A DNA stretch of 64,000 bases from Phenylobacterium sp. GTDB taxonomy: Bacteria; Pseudomonadota; Alphaproteobacteria; Caulobacterales; Caulobacteraceae. Of the stretch, positions 56,871-64,000 are shown one piece after another (the first letter of the stretch is position 1; each line of letters opens with the position of its first letter). Both the position numbers and the translations under genes were made by a program. Below the pieces are notes generated by a model. It had not been told where the DNA came from. It saw nothing but the letters and a program-made list of their open reading frames with translations, and ran no database searches. The DNA is taken from positions 124,001 through 188,000 of the forward strand of contig NZ_JAUSCJ010000013.1 in NCBI RefSeq assembly GCF_030651185.1, in the 5' to 3' direction.

Positions 56871-57770
56871 TCAGTTCGCCTTAGGTTCTTCAATCGGCGT
56901 CGCCGGCGGCTTGAGGGTCGCGGCCTTGTCCTTCTGGAACGGCAAATGCCGCAGCAGACCACCCTTTTTTCCGGTGGGCTCGGTCGACGGACGCAGGCCC
57001 TTGTCGGTCAGAAGCCCGTAGGCGTCGGCGTACCAGGCATCGCCGGGATAGTTGAAGCCAAGGACCGCGCCATTGCGCTTGGCCTCTTCGGTCAGGCCCA
57101 GGGTCAGGTAGGTCTCCACCAGGCGGTAGAGGGCTTCCGGCGCGTGGCTGGTGGTCTGATAGCGGTCGATCACCGTGCGGAAGCGGCCCAGGGCCGCAAT
57201 GGTGTCGCCCTGGCGCAGGTACCAGCGGCCGATGGTCATTTCCTTACCGGCCAACTGGTCATTGACCATGTCGATCTTCAGACGGGCGTCCGCGGCGTAT
57301 TCGGTGCGGGGATAGCGTTGCACGACCTCCCGCAGGTTCGCCAGCGCCTGGCCGGTGGCGGCCTGGTCGCGGCCCACGTCGACGATCTGCTCGAAGTAGC
57401 AGATGGCCTTCAGGTAGTGCGCGTAGGTCGCCGCCGGGTTGCCCGGATACAGCGAGATGAAGCGGTCGGCGTCACCGATGGCCTCGGCATAGTTGTTGGC
57501 CTGGTAGTGGGCGTAGGCGGTCATCAGGATCGCGCGGCGCGACCACTCCGAATAGGGGTGCTGACGCTCCACCTCCTGGAAGTAGTCGACGGCCTGGTTC
57601 CAGAGGCCACGGTCCAGCCGGTCGGCGCCGGTGGCGTAGAGCAGCTCAACCGGCCGCTCCTCATAGACGAGCTTAGGCCGCTTGGCCTTGCCGGCGCAGC
57701 CGGCCAAGGCAAGGGCGACGATGCAGGCGACAAGCGCCGGGCGACCCCAAGAATTGCGAAGCAAGGACAC
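56871..57770 (-). CDS. bamD: Outer membrane assembly lipoprotein BamD (ComL)
   Basis: An essential BAM-complex lipoprotein that helps insert beta-barrel proteins into the outer membrane. The signal peptide ends in the lipobox LAGC, with the lipidated cysteine at residue 25. The rest is about five TPR units: LLYATGADRLDRGLWNQAVDYF, QHPYSEWSRRAILMTAYAHY, RYPRTEYAADARLKIDMVND and AALGRFRTVIDRYQTTSHAPEAL. A basic C-terminal tail follows. The GTG at 57770 has GAGG five bases before it; a GTG two codons further upstream is also possible. It is downstream of lpxC, as in Caulobacter. Confidence 0.93.
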   Translation of the reverse strand: MSLLRNSWGRPALVACIVALALAGCAGKAKRPKLVYEERPVELLYATGADRLDRGLWNQAVDYFQEVERQHPYSEWSRRAILMTAYAHYQANNYAEAIGDADRFISLYPGNPAATYAHYLKAICYFEQIVDVGRDQAATGQALANLREVVQRYPRTEYAADARLKIDMVNDQLAGKEMTIGRWYLRQGDTIAALGRFRTVIDRYQTTSHAPEALYRLVETYLTLGLTEEAKRNGAVLGFNYPGDAWYADAYGLLTDKGLRPSTEPTGKKGGLLRHLPFQKDKAATLKPPATPIEEPKAN

Positions 57771-57935
57771 CGTCACCTCAAACAGACCAAATGCGCGCCC
57801 CCGCGCTGCGAGTCCTCGCTTCTACACCACGCTCGGCGGGGCGCAAACGGAAGGGAGGCGAGGACGCAGGGAACCACCCGACGAAGGTCGAGCTAAAGCG
57901 TGAGATTGTCGAAAGAGAGGCGAGCCGGAAAGGGC

Positions 57936-58829
57936 TCAGACCGCCTGGGCCAGATTGTCCACCAGGCTGCGATAGCGCCAGGCATTGGGCTGGGCCACCA
58001 GGGCGCGAACCACGGCGTTGTTGATGCCGTGACCGGCCAGCACGCCCTCGAAACGGCCGAGAATCGGCGCGCCCAGCACGAAGAGGTCGCCGATGGCGTC
58101 CAGAGCCTTGTGGCGCACGAACTCGTCCGGGCGGCGCAGGCCCTCTGGATTGAGGATGCGGTCGCCCTCGATGACGACGGCGTTCTCCATGGAGCCGCCA
58201 CGGGCCAGGCCCATGGCGCGCAGGGCCTCGACCTCGTGCAGGAAGCCGAAGGTGCGGCAGTTGGCCAGTTCGCTGCGGAAGGCGCGCTCGTTCATCGGCA
58301 GGTCGACCCGCTGGCGGCCGATGGCCTTGGAGTCGAAGGCGATCTCGAAGGCGACCTCGAATTCGTCGGCGGGGCTCAGGGTGGCGCGCTTGTCGCCGTC
58401 CACGACCTCCACGGTCTCCAGGATCTCGATATAGCGGCGCGGGGCGTCCTGCCCCCGGCGGCCGGCGCGGTCGAGGATTTCGACGAAGGGCAGCGACGAG
58501 CCGTCCATGATCGGCATCTCGGGGCCGTCGAGCTCCACCACGGCGTTGTCGATGTCCAGCATGACCAGGGCGGCCATCAGGTGCTCGATGGTGGCGACGG
58601 TGACGTCGGCGGCGTTGGTGATCACGGTGCCCAATTGGGTCTTGCACACCGCCTCGGCGCTGACCGGCACGCGGTTGTCGCGATCGGTCACATCGGTTCG
58701 AACGAAGACAATGCCCGTATTGGCGGGCGCGGGCCTCACCGAGACACGGGTATGGGCGCCGGTGTGCACGCCGACGCCGGCGAAGATCGCCGGGCCTTGC
58801 AGGGTGTGTTGAAACGCGGATGCGGCCAA
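57936..58829 (-). CDS. lpxC: UDP-3-O-acyl-N-acetylglucosamine deacetylase LpxC
   Basis: The committed step of lipid A synthesis, a zinc deacetylase of 297 residues. Metal ligand H83 is in TIEHLMAAL; the second histidine and the aspartate are in RHKALDAIGDL near residue 240; the general acid histidine is in LAGHGINN. The start is TTG at 58829 with GAGGG eight bases upstream, and no ATG would keep the conserved N-terminus (FQHTLQGPAIFAGVGVHTG). The weak start and the 246-base spacer after ftsZ suggest its own control. Three GANTC sites are in that spacer. Confidence 0.95.
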   Translation of the reverse strand: MAASAFQHTLQGPAIFAGVGVHTGAHTRVSVRPAPANTGIVFVRTDVTDRDNRVPVSAEAVCKTQLGTVITNAADVTVATIEHLMAALVMLDIDNAVVELDGPEMPIMDGSSLPFVEILDRAGRRGQDAPRRYIEILETVEVVDGDKRATLSPADEFEVAFEIAFDSKAIGRQRVDLPMNERAFRSELANCRTFGFLHEVEALRAMGLARGGSMENAVVIEGDRILNPEGLRRPDEFVRHKALDAIGDLFVLGAPILGRFEGVLAGHGINNAVVRALVAQPNAWRYRSLVDNLAQAV

Positions 58830-59025
58830 GACCGGAGCCCTCTTGAGTCGGAGCGCGGGCCGGGAGTGGCCACGATACGCCTCAGTCGCCTTTTTACGAT
58901 TATGCTGCGGCGCCGCAAGACACGTCCTGTTTCCGAATGTTTCGATTCGAGACGTCAGGATTTGTTAGCAGAATCAAGGCGTAGGCCGACTCGCCTGACG
59001 CCCGAAGCGCGCCCCTCAAATGCAA

Positions 59026-59051
59026 CAGGGCCGGGTGTGACCCCGGCCCTG
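59026..59051 (-). terminator. Hairpin terminator after ftsZ
   Basis: CAGGGCCGGG (59026-59035) and CCCGGCCCTG (59042-59051) form a ten-base-pair stem with a six-base loop, 25 bases after the ftsZ stop on the minus strand. The following TTGCATTTG is only partly T-rich. Confidence 0.65.
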
Positions 59052-59075
59052 CGCGAAGATAGGTCTGGCGTTCGC

Positions 59076-60680
59076 CTAGTTGGCGAGCCGGCGCAGGAAG
59101 GACGGGATTTCCAGGTCTTCCTGGCCCTCGGCCTGCTCCTGCGGGGCCGGAGCCTCGGCAGGCTGGGCGCCACCGCGAGCTGCTGGTCGAGCCGCAGGCG
59201 CAGGCGCCGGGGCGTCGTAGCGCGGACGGCTGCCGAACAGGCTCAGAAACCCACCGCTGCGTTGCGGGCGACGGTCCTCGAAGGCGGTGTCGGCGAACAG
59301 CGGCTCATCCTCGTCCTCGGCCACGGACGGATCGACGATCCGGGTCATGGGCTGGGACGGCGCAGGCGCGGCGGCCTGGGTGATCTGAGGCTCGACACGT
59401 ACCGGCGCGTGGGCCGGAGCTGGCGCCGGGCCCGCGGCGTAGAGATCGCCCTGGGCTTCCTGTTCCTCGTCGAAGCTGGCCTTGGGGGCCGGGGTGGGAG
59501 CAGGCGCCGGAGCGGCGGCGACCGGAGCGCGGTAGGCCGGGGCCTCGTAGCGCGGAATCGGAGCCTGGGCGGCCGGCGTGGCGTAGATCGAACGCACCGG
59601 CTCGGGCGCGGGACTCGGCGGCGGCGTATAGGGCTGGTGCGCCTGTTCGGTGGCCCGCAGCGGCGGCGCGGTCAGCGGACGGCGTTCAACCTTTGGCTCG
59701 ATGGCGGCGATCGAGGCGCCGTCCATGCCGGTGGCCACGACGGACACCCGGATCATGCCTTCCAGGGTCGGATCGAAGGCGGCGCCGAAGATGATGTTTC
59801 CCTCGGGGTCGACCTGTTCGGAGATGGCGTTGGCCGCCTCGTCGACTTCCAGAAGGGTCATGTCGAGACCGCCGGTGACGTTCACCAGCACGGCCTTGGC
59901 GCCCTTGAGCGAAACCTCGTCCAGCAGCGGGTTCTGGATGGCGTTCTGGGCGGCCATCAGGGCACGGTCTTCACCCGACGCCTCGCCGGTGCCCATCATC
60001 GCCTTGCCCATCTCGGTCATGACCGTGCGGACGTCGGCGAAGTCGAGATTGATCAGGCCCGGCAGCACCATCAGGTCGGTGATGGAACGCACGCCGGAGT
60101 GCAGGACCTGGTCGGCCATGCCGAAGGCTTCGGCGAAGGTGGTCCGCTCGTTGGCGACCCGGAACAGGTTCTGGTTCGGAATGACGATCAGGGTGTCGAC
60201 ATAGCGCTGCAGCTCGGCGATGCCGGCGTCCGCCAGCCGCATGCGGTGGCGGCCTTCGAAGTGGAAGGGCTTGGTGACCACGCCGACGGTCAAGATACCC
60301 CGCTCACGGGCGCACTTGGCGATGATCGGCGCAGCCCCGGTGCCGGTGCCGCCGCCCATGCCGGCGGTGATGAAGACCATGTGGGCGCCGTCGAGGTGCT
60401 CACCGATCTCGGGAATGGATTCTTCGGCGGCGCTCATGCCGACTTCCGGATGGGCGCCGGCTCCGAGGCCCTGCGTCACCTGGACCCCAAGCTGGATGCG
60501 CCGGTCGGTCTTGGAGAAGGAAAGCTGCTGGGCGTCTGTGTTGGCGACGACGAACTCGACGCCCTCCAGCCCAGCTTCGATCATGTTGTTGACGGCGTTA
60601 CCGCCTGCCCCACCGATGCCGAAAACAACGATGCGCGGCTTCAACTCGGTCGCGCGCGGCGCGGAAAGTGCAATAGCCAT
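59076..60680 (-). CDS. ftsZ: Cell division protein FtsZ
   Basis: The tubulin-like GTPase that forms the division ring. Residues about 14-325 are the GTPase and activation domains, with the signature GGGTGTGA at 109-116 and the T7 loop [14 protein letters not shown] long Pro/Ala-rich intrinsically disordered linker of about 190 residues follows, and the C-terminal peptide [11 protein letters not shown] binds FtsA and other anchors. At 534 residues it is much longer than E. coli FtsZ (383), as in Caulobacter (508). The ATG is at 60680. The upstream region holds a CtrA box and six GANTC sites. Confidence 0.98.
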   Translation of the reverse strand: MAIALSAPRATELKPRIVVFGIGGAGGNAVNNMIEAGLEGVEFVVANTDAQQLSFSKTDRRIQLGVQVTQGLGAGAHPEVGMSAAEESIPEIGEHLDGAHMVFITAGMGGGTGTGAAPIIAKCARERGILTVGVVTKPFHFEGRHRMRLADAGIAELQRYVDTLIVIPNQNLFRVANERTTFAEAFGMADQVLHSGVRSITDLMVLPGLINLDFADVRTVMTEMGKAMMGTGEASGEDRALMAAQNAIQNPLLDEVSLKGAKAVLVNVTGGLDMTLLEVDEAANAISEQVDPEGNIIFGAAFDPTLEGMIRVSVVATGMDGASIAAIEPKVERRPLTAPPLRATEQAHQPYTPPPSPAPEPVRSIYATPAAQAPIPRYEAPAYRAPVAAAPAPAPTPAPKASFDEEQEAQGDLYAAGPAPAPAHAPVRVEPQITQAAAPAPSQPMTRIVDPSVAEDEDEPLFADTAFEDRRPQRSGGFLSLFGSRPRYDAPAPAPAARPAARGGAQPAEAPAPQEQAEGQEDLEIPSFLRRLAN

Positions 60681-60777
60681 TGGGACCTCTACGTCCTCCG
60701 TCAGTCATGCTGGGAGACAAGGCGACCCGCCCGCCAGGCTCCCTCGACGGATGGCGTTAAGGAAACGCCCACCATCG

Positions 60778-60792
60778 TTAATTGGCGGTTAA
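60778..60792 (-). promoter_or_regulatory. CtrA-type box TTAA-N7-TTAA upstream of ftsZ
   Basis: TTAA at 60778-60781 and TTAA at 60789-60792 have exactly seven bases between them, the consensus for full CtrA sites. It lies about 98-112 bases before the ftsZ ATG. In Caulobacter crescentus CtrA represses ftsZ in swarmer cells. Confidence 0.75.
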
Positions 60793-60803
60793 CTGCATAA
60801 GGC

Positions 60804-60968
60804 GAGTCGGAGGTCCGTCGAGCCGCTAACCAAGCTAAATTTGTTGGCGCGTAAGGCTTAGGTGAGATTCCACGGCCCGAACTGCGACACCCTGACTCAC
60901 GAATTTCGTCAAGCCGCTGATCATATTCAAAGAACAGGATCGCGACTCAACTGAGTCGAATGTGAGTC
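60804..60968. promoter_or_regulatory. Cluster of six GANTC (CcrM) methylation sites
   Basis: Sites at 60804 (GAGTC), 60866 (GATTC), 60894 (GACTC), 60944 (GACTC), 60953 (GAGTC) and 60964 (GAGTC). At the GC content of this window about one site per 340 bases is expected, so six in 165 bases is a strong excess. CcrM methylation and GcrA are known to control ftsZ in Caulobacter. Confidence 0.75.
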
Positions 60969-61063
60969 GGCAGGCGATCAAGGGTCGACCTGAGGTCAAA
61001 AACCCAAGTTGAGCCTATCTCAGCTTGAGCATGAACCTGTGGATGAACGTCCGGATCGGTGGG

Positions 61064-62392
61064 CTAGAGGTTCTCGCGCAGCCAGGCGGCCGCCTTGGCG
61101 ACCGGGTTGGCGCCCGGATCCAGCGGCTCGCGCCGCAGCTTGGCCGAGGCCAGCGCCTTGGCGGAGACCGCCTCACGGGGGCCGAAGGCGTGGCGGTGCA
61201 ACACCCCGGCCGCCGCGCAGAAGGCGGGCCCGGAGGCGGCGTCAGCAAGGTGGGGCACCCGGCGCGGACGGCCCAGGCGCACCGGGCGGTCGAAGACGCG
61301 CACGGCCACTTCCCGGACTCCGGCCAGCTGGCTCGCGCCGCCGGTCAGCACCAGGCCCGCGCCCGGCTCGACCGGGGCGCCCGAAGCCTTCAGCCGGTCG
61401 CGGAGCAGTTCGAGGGTCTCTTCCACGCGCGGAGCGATGATGCCCTTCAGCAGCGAACGCGGGGCGATCACCGGGCCCGCGCCCGGATCGTCGCCGCGCG
61501 GCGGCGCCTCGATCATCTCGCGGTCCTCATTGGCCGAGGCGATGGCCGAACCGTGCAGGGTCTTGATCCGCTCCGCCCCGGCGATGGATGTCGAAAGCCC
61601 CCGGGCGATATCGGCGGTCACGTGGCTACCGCCCACCGGCAAGGTCTCGACGTGGATCAGGCTGCCGCCCGCGAACACCGCCGCCGAGGTTGAGCCGCCT
61701 CCCATATCGATGCAGACGGCGCCCAGATCCATCTCGTCCTCTTCCAGGGCGGCCAGGGCCGAGACGAAGGGGGCGGCGACAACACCGTCGAACTGCAGGT
61801 GCGCCCGCTCCACGCAGGCGCCCAGGGTCTGGAAGACGGCCTCGGAAACCGACACCACCAGCAGTTCAACCGCCAGCACACGGCCGAACATGGCGCGTGG
61901 ATCCCGGATGCCCGACTGACTGTCCACGGCCCAGGCGACGGGCAGGATATGGGCGGCGCGGCGGCCCGGCAGCTTGATCTGCGTCAGGGCCTGCTGGATA
62001 GCGCGGACCAGATCGTGGTCGGAGATGGCGCGCGCGCCGAGGGTGACGCGGCCCGAAATCCGATGGCTGGTGAGCGCGCCGCCGCCCGTGGCGACCGTGA
62101 CGCTCTGCACCTGGACGCCGGCCACATTCTCGGCCCGCTCCACGGCCTGGGCGATGGCGTCGGAGGCCTCGTCCAGGTTGACGATGGCGCCGCCGCGCAC
62201 GCCGCGCGACTGCACATAGCCGACGCCGGCCGCCGTCAGGGTGCGGTCCGAACGGCGCACGCCGTCATGCTTCATGATGAAGCAGCTCACCTTGGACGCG
62301 CCAAGGTCCACCGCGGCGATCACCGGCTGGCGGCCAAGCGCGGCCTTCAGCCCCTCGCGGCTCTCCTTGCGGTCCTCAACACGGGTCGCCAA
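61064..62392 (-). CDS. ftsA: Cell division protein FtsA
   Basis: The actin-like protein that anchors FtsZ to the membrane, 442 residues. Landmarks are the phosphate loop AAVDLGASKVSCF (near residue 27), the 1C domain region (SVTVATGGGALTSHRISGRVTLG), VCIDMGGGSTSAAVFAGGSLIHVETLPVGG and LVLTGGASQLAGVREVA. The amphipathic C-terminus (AAWLRENL) is the membrane-targeting helix. The start is a TTG at 62392, 17 bases after the ftsQ stop, with GAGGG nine bases before it; no ATG lies before the conserved part. The TTG start would keep FtsA well below FtsZ, the ratio needed for division. Confidence 0.95.
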   Translation of the reverse strand: MATRVEDRKESREGLKAALGRQPVIAAVDLGASKVSCFIMKHDGVRRSDRTLTAAGVGYVQSRGVRGGAIVNLDEASDAIAQAVERAENVAGVQVQSVTVATGGGALTSHRISGRVTLGARAISDHDLVRAIQQALTQIKLPGRRAAHILPVAWAVDSQSGIRDPRAMFGRVLAVELLVVSVSEAVFQTLGACVERAHLQFDGVVAAPFVSALAALEEDEMDLGAVCIDMGGGSTSAAVFAGGSLIHVETLPVGGSHVTADIARGLSTSIAGAERIKTLHGSAIASANEDREMIEAPPRGDDPGAGPVIAPRSLLKGIIAPRVEETLELLRDRLKASGAPVEPGAGLVLTGGASQLAGVREVAVRVFDRPVRLGRPRRVPHLADAASGPAFCAAAGVLHRHAFGPREAVSAKALASAKLRREPLDPGANPVAKAAAWLRENL

Positions 62393-62409
62393 CTCGCCTG
62401 CCCTCTTCC

Positions 62410-63321
62410 TTAAACGCCGTTCGCGACGAGTTGCCCGGGAAGGGCCCCGTCGCGCGGCCGCACCGCCACCACGCTCGGATCACGCAGATCGATCCGCTCG
62501 AAACCCAGTTCCAGGATGCGCTGGCTCTGATCCAGCTGCTCCAGTTTTATCAGGGCGCCGTCTTCGTCCACCGCCGGCAATTGCACCAGCGAGCCGTCCT
62601 TCAGCCGCAGGTCCCAGCGGCGGTTGTCCACCCGCACCAGGGCCTCGATCCGCTCCATCAGGCGCGGGCGGGCCGCGACCTCCGGCAGGATCTGGGCGGC
62701 GTATTCATTGGCCCCCTCGCCGACGATCAGCGGCAGGGTGGGAAACTTGTCGGACCGGGCCTCGGGAATGATCCGGCCATGGTCGTCGATCACATGGCTC
62801 TGGCCGCCGTGCTGCCAGACGGCCAGTTGCTTGCGCTCGACCACCGCCAGGACCAGCGTGTCGGGCAGCAGGCGCACGATGCGGGCTTCCTTCACCCAGC
62901 CCACCGCCTCGATGCGCTGGCGCAGGGCCTCAAGGTCCAGGCCCAGCAGCGGCTGATCCTTGTAGACGCCGGCGGCGGCCAGGATGTCGGCGGTGGCCAT
63001 GGCCGAGGCGCCCTGGACGTGCACAGCCTTCAGCCGGAAGCCGAGGTGGGCGAACTGGCCGCCCACGCCGCTGTTGATCGATTCGGATAACTTGTGGGCG
63101 CGGTCGCCGGTGGCCAGCGTGGCGATGAGCGCGATCACCAGCACACCGGCCGCCCCGATCAGGGCATGTTGTGGAGAGAGGCCGACACCGCGGGCGGCGC
63201 CCAGCTTCGCGGGGGCGTACCCCGCAGGCGCCTTGGCCTGGGAGCGAGACTTGGAGCCAGCGGGCTTTCTAGCCCGGGGTTTCGCCGAAACTCGCGATCC
63301 CCCCCGCAGCGCCGCGGGCAT
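62410..63321 (-). CDS. ftsQ: Cell division protein FtsQ
   Basis: A bitopic division protein, 303 residues, that recruits FtsL/FtsB and later septal synthases. It has a basic cytoplasmic N-terminus ([20 protein letters not shown]), one membrane helix at about residues 53-75 ([19 protein letters not shown]), a POTRA domain ([20 protein letters not shown]) and the beta domain ([20 protein letters not shown]). The ATG at 63321 has GGAGG seven bases before it and lies 53 bases inside the ddl coding region, in another frame. The longer open frame is not used. Confidence 0.94.
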   Translation of the reverse strand: MPAALRGGSRVSAKPRARKPAGSKSRSQAKAPAGYAPAKLGAARGVGLSPQHALIGAAGVLVIALIATLATGDRAHKLSESINSGVGGQFAHLGFRLKAVHVQGASAMATADILAAAGVYKDQPLLGLDLEALRQRIEAVGWVKEARIVRLLPDTLVLAVVERKQLAVWQHGGQSHVIDDHGRIIPEARSDKFPTLPLIVGEGANEYAAQILPEVAARPRLMERIEALVRVDNRRWDLRLKDGSLVQLPAVDEDGALIKLEQLDQSQRILELGFERIDLRDPSVVAVRPRDGALPGQLVANGV

Positions 63322-64000
63322 AAGCGTCCTCCGTGATCCAAAGCACCAGGTTGTCAAAGTCCACGCCCTTCAGCGCCGCTTGCTCGGGGACGAGCGAAGT
63401 CGGCGTCATGCCGGGTTGGGTGTTGACCTCTAGAAGGACCAGAATGTCGTTAATGTCGTCATAACGAAGATCAGATCGGGTAACCCCGCGACAACCAAGC
63501 GCGGCATGGGCGCGCTCGGCCAGCTCCATGGCTTTCTCCAGGGTTTTCAACGGAATTCGGGCTGGCAGGATGTGCTCCGACCCCCCGTCGCCGTACTTGG
63601 CCTCGTAGTCATAAAAACCCGATTTGGGCACAATGTCGGTGACGGTCAGGGCCTTGCCGTCCATCACGGCCACGGCGAGCTCCTTGCCGCGGATATAGGG
63701 CTCGATCATCACCTCTTCGCCGAAGGTCCATTCGGGCGAGATGATGTCCTGCGGTGGCCGGTTGGCGCCGTCCAGGACGATGAAGACGCCGACGGAGGAC
63801 CCCTCCGCATTGGGCTTCACCACATAGGGCGGCGGCATCACATGTTCGGCGGCGGCCTCGAAGCGGTTGAACAGCCCCCCGCCGGGCACGGTCACCCCGG
63901 CGGCGGCCAGCACCGCCTTGGACTTGGCCTTGTCCATGGCCAGGGCCGAGGCCAGCACGCCCGAGTGGGTGTAGGGCAGGTTCAGGGTCTCCAGCACCCC
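63269..64000 (-). CDS. ddl: D-alanine--D-alanine ligase, C-terminal part (5' end outside window)
   Basis: About 244 residues of Ddl are present, covering the end of the N-terminal domain, the ATP-grasp central domain ([39 protein letters not shown]) and the C-terminal active site ([34 protein letters not shown], which supplies metal ligands). It makes the D-Ala-D-Ala dipeptide for peptidoglycan. It ends with [18 protein letters not shown] plus four residues. Its last 53 bases overlap ftsQ. The start is beyond base 64000. Confidence 0.96.
   Translation of the reverse strand, partial: GVLETLNLPYTHSGVLASALAMDKAKSKAVLAAAGVTVPGGGLFNRFEAAAEHVMPPPYVVKPNAEGSSVGVFIVLDGANRPPQDIISPEWTFGEEVMIEPYIRGKELAVAVMDGKALTVTDIVPKSGFYDYEAKYGDGGSEHILPARIPLKTLEKAMELAERAHAALGCRGVTRSDLRYDDINDILVLLEVNTQPGMTPTSLVPEQAALKGVDFDNLVLWITEDAYARGAAGGIASFGETPG

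Larger units (their letters stand above)
60681..61063 (-). promoter_or_regulatory. ftsA-ftsZ intergenic control region (383 bp)
   Basis: No gene was found in this gap. It is the ftsZ promoter region. A CtrA-type box (60778-60792) and a dense cluster of GANTC sites (60804-60968) are listed separately. A further half-site TTAA is at 60757-60760. At 61038-61046 TGTGGATGA differs by one base from the reverse DnaA box TGTGGATAA. The region is clearly AT-richer than the flanking genes. Confidence 0.8.

Noticed and set aside
57900..60800. A 966-codon open frame on the plus strand across lpxC and ftsZ
   Set aside because: It is antisense to two certain genes, has low-complexity His/Gly/Asp/Arg content and arises because high-GC genes lack stops on the opposite strand.
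61038..61046. DnaA box in the ftsZ upstream region
   Set aside because: TGTGGATGA has one mismatch to the consensus and stands alone just after ftsA. It is noted but too weak to call.

Overview
The window is one continuous piece of a high-GC alphaproteobacterial chromosome. It is most likely from the order Caulobacterales (Caulobacter/Phenylobacterium type). The evidence is the gene order ddl-ftsQ-ftsA-ftsZ-lpxC-bamD-recN-ligA, a perfect TTAA-N7-TTAA (CtrA-type) box with a cluster of GANTC (CcrM-type) sites upstream of ftsZ, the mreBCD-mrdA-rodA order, and structured intergenic repeats of the kind known from Caulobacter. No rRNA, tRNA, intact insertion sequence, prophage or CRISPR array was seen.

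Layout. 1-3650: the N-terminal part of an Ada/AlkA-type DNA repair protein, divergent from the sulfate activation pair cysD-cysNC. 3650-20370: mixed metabolic genes (PhoH ATPase, CMD/VOC pair, quinone-oxidoreductase-like MDR enzyme, C15 peptidase, two MFS carriers, ExoD, DUF1176, an aminotransferase-amidase pair, GST, a frameshifted small gene, a HWE-type histidine kinase, a HigBA-type toxin-antitoxin pair, epoxide hydrolase, proline iminopeptidase). 20523-26423: the rod-shape operon mreB-mreC-mreD-mrdA-rodA on the minus strand. 26800-31115: ABC-F ATPase, lone ModA, phytanoyl-CoA dioxygenase-like protein, EamA carrier. 31269-33061: leuA preceded by a newly recognised leucine-rich leader peptide. 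33083-42389: GST, a second toxin-antitoxin pair, TVP38 membrane protein, aspartate aminotransferase, COQ4, small regulators, a duplicated pair of small membrane proteins, UvrD/PcrA helicase. 42563-49538: a radical SAM-glycosyltransferase fusion, a hydrolase, PrmA, a Tat-type carbonic anhydrase-like protein, GIY-YIG and GNAT proteins. 49788-64000: aminopeptidase P, then the minus-strand division and envelope cluster from ddl through ligA to a TPR-methyltransferase.

Two themes link the genes. The mre/mrd and ddl-fts-lpxC-bamD blocks together cover cell-wall elongation, septation, lipid A synthesis and outer-membrane assembly. The ftsZ promoter carries the cell-cycle signals expected for a CtrA/CcrM organism. 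Several of these envelope genes appear to use GTG or TTG starts (mreC, mreD, bamD, lpxC, ftsA).

The most interesting items are: the radical SAM-glycosyltransferase fusion of unknown product; the leuA leader peptide (7 Leu in 22 residues); the ftsZ promoter with six GANTC sites in 165 bp; and three families of structured repeats that fill every convergent gene gap longer than 90 bp in this window, one of which supplies the stop codons of both flanking genes.
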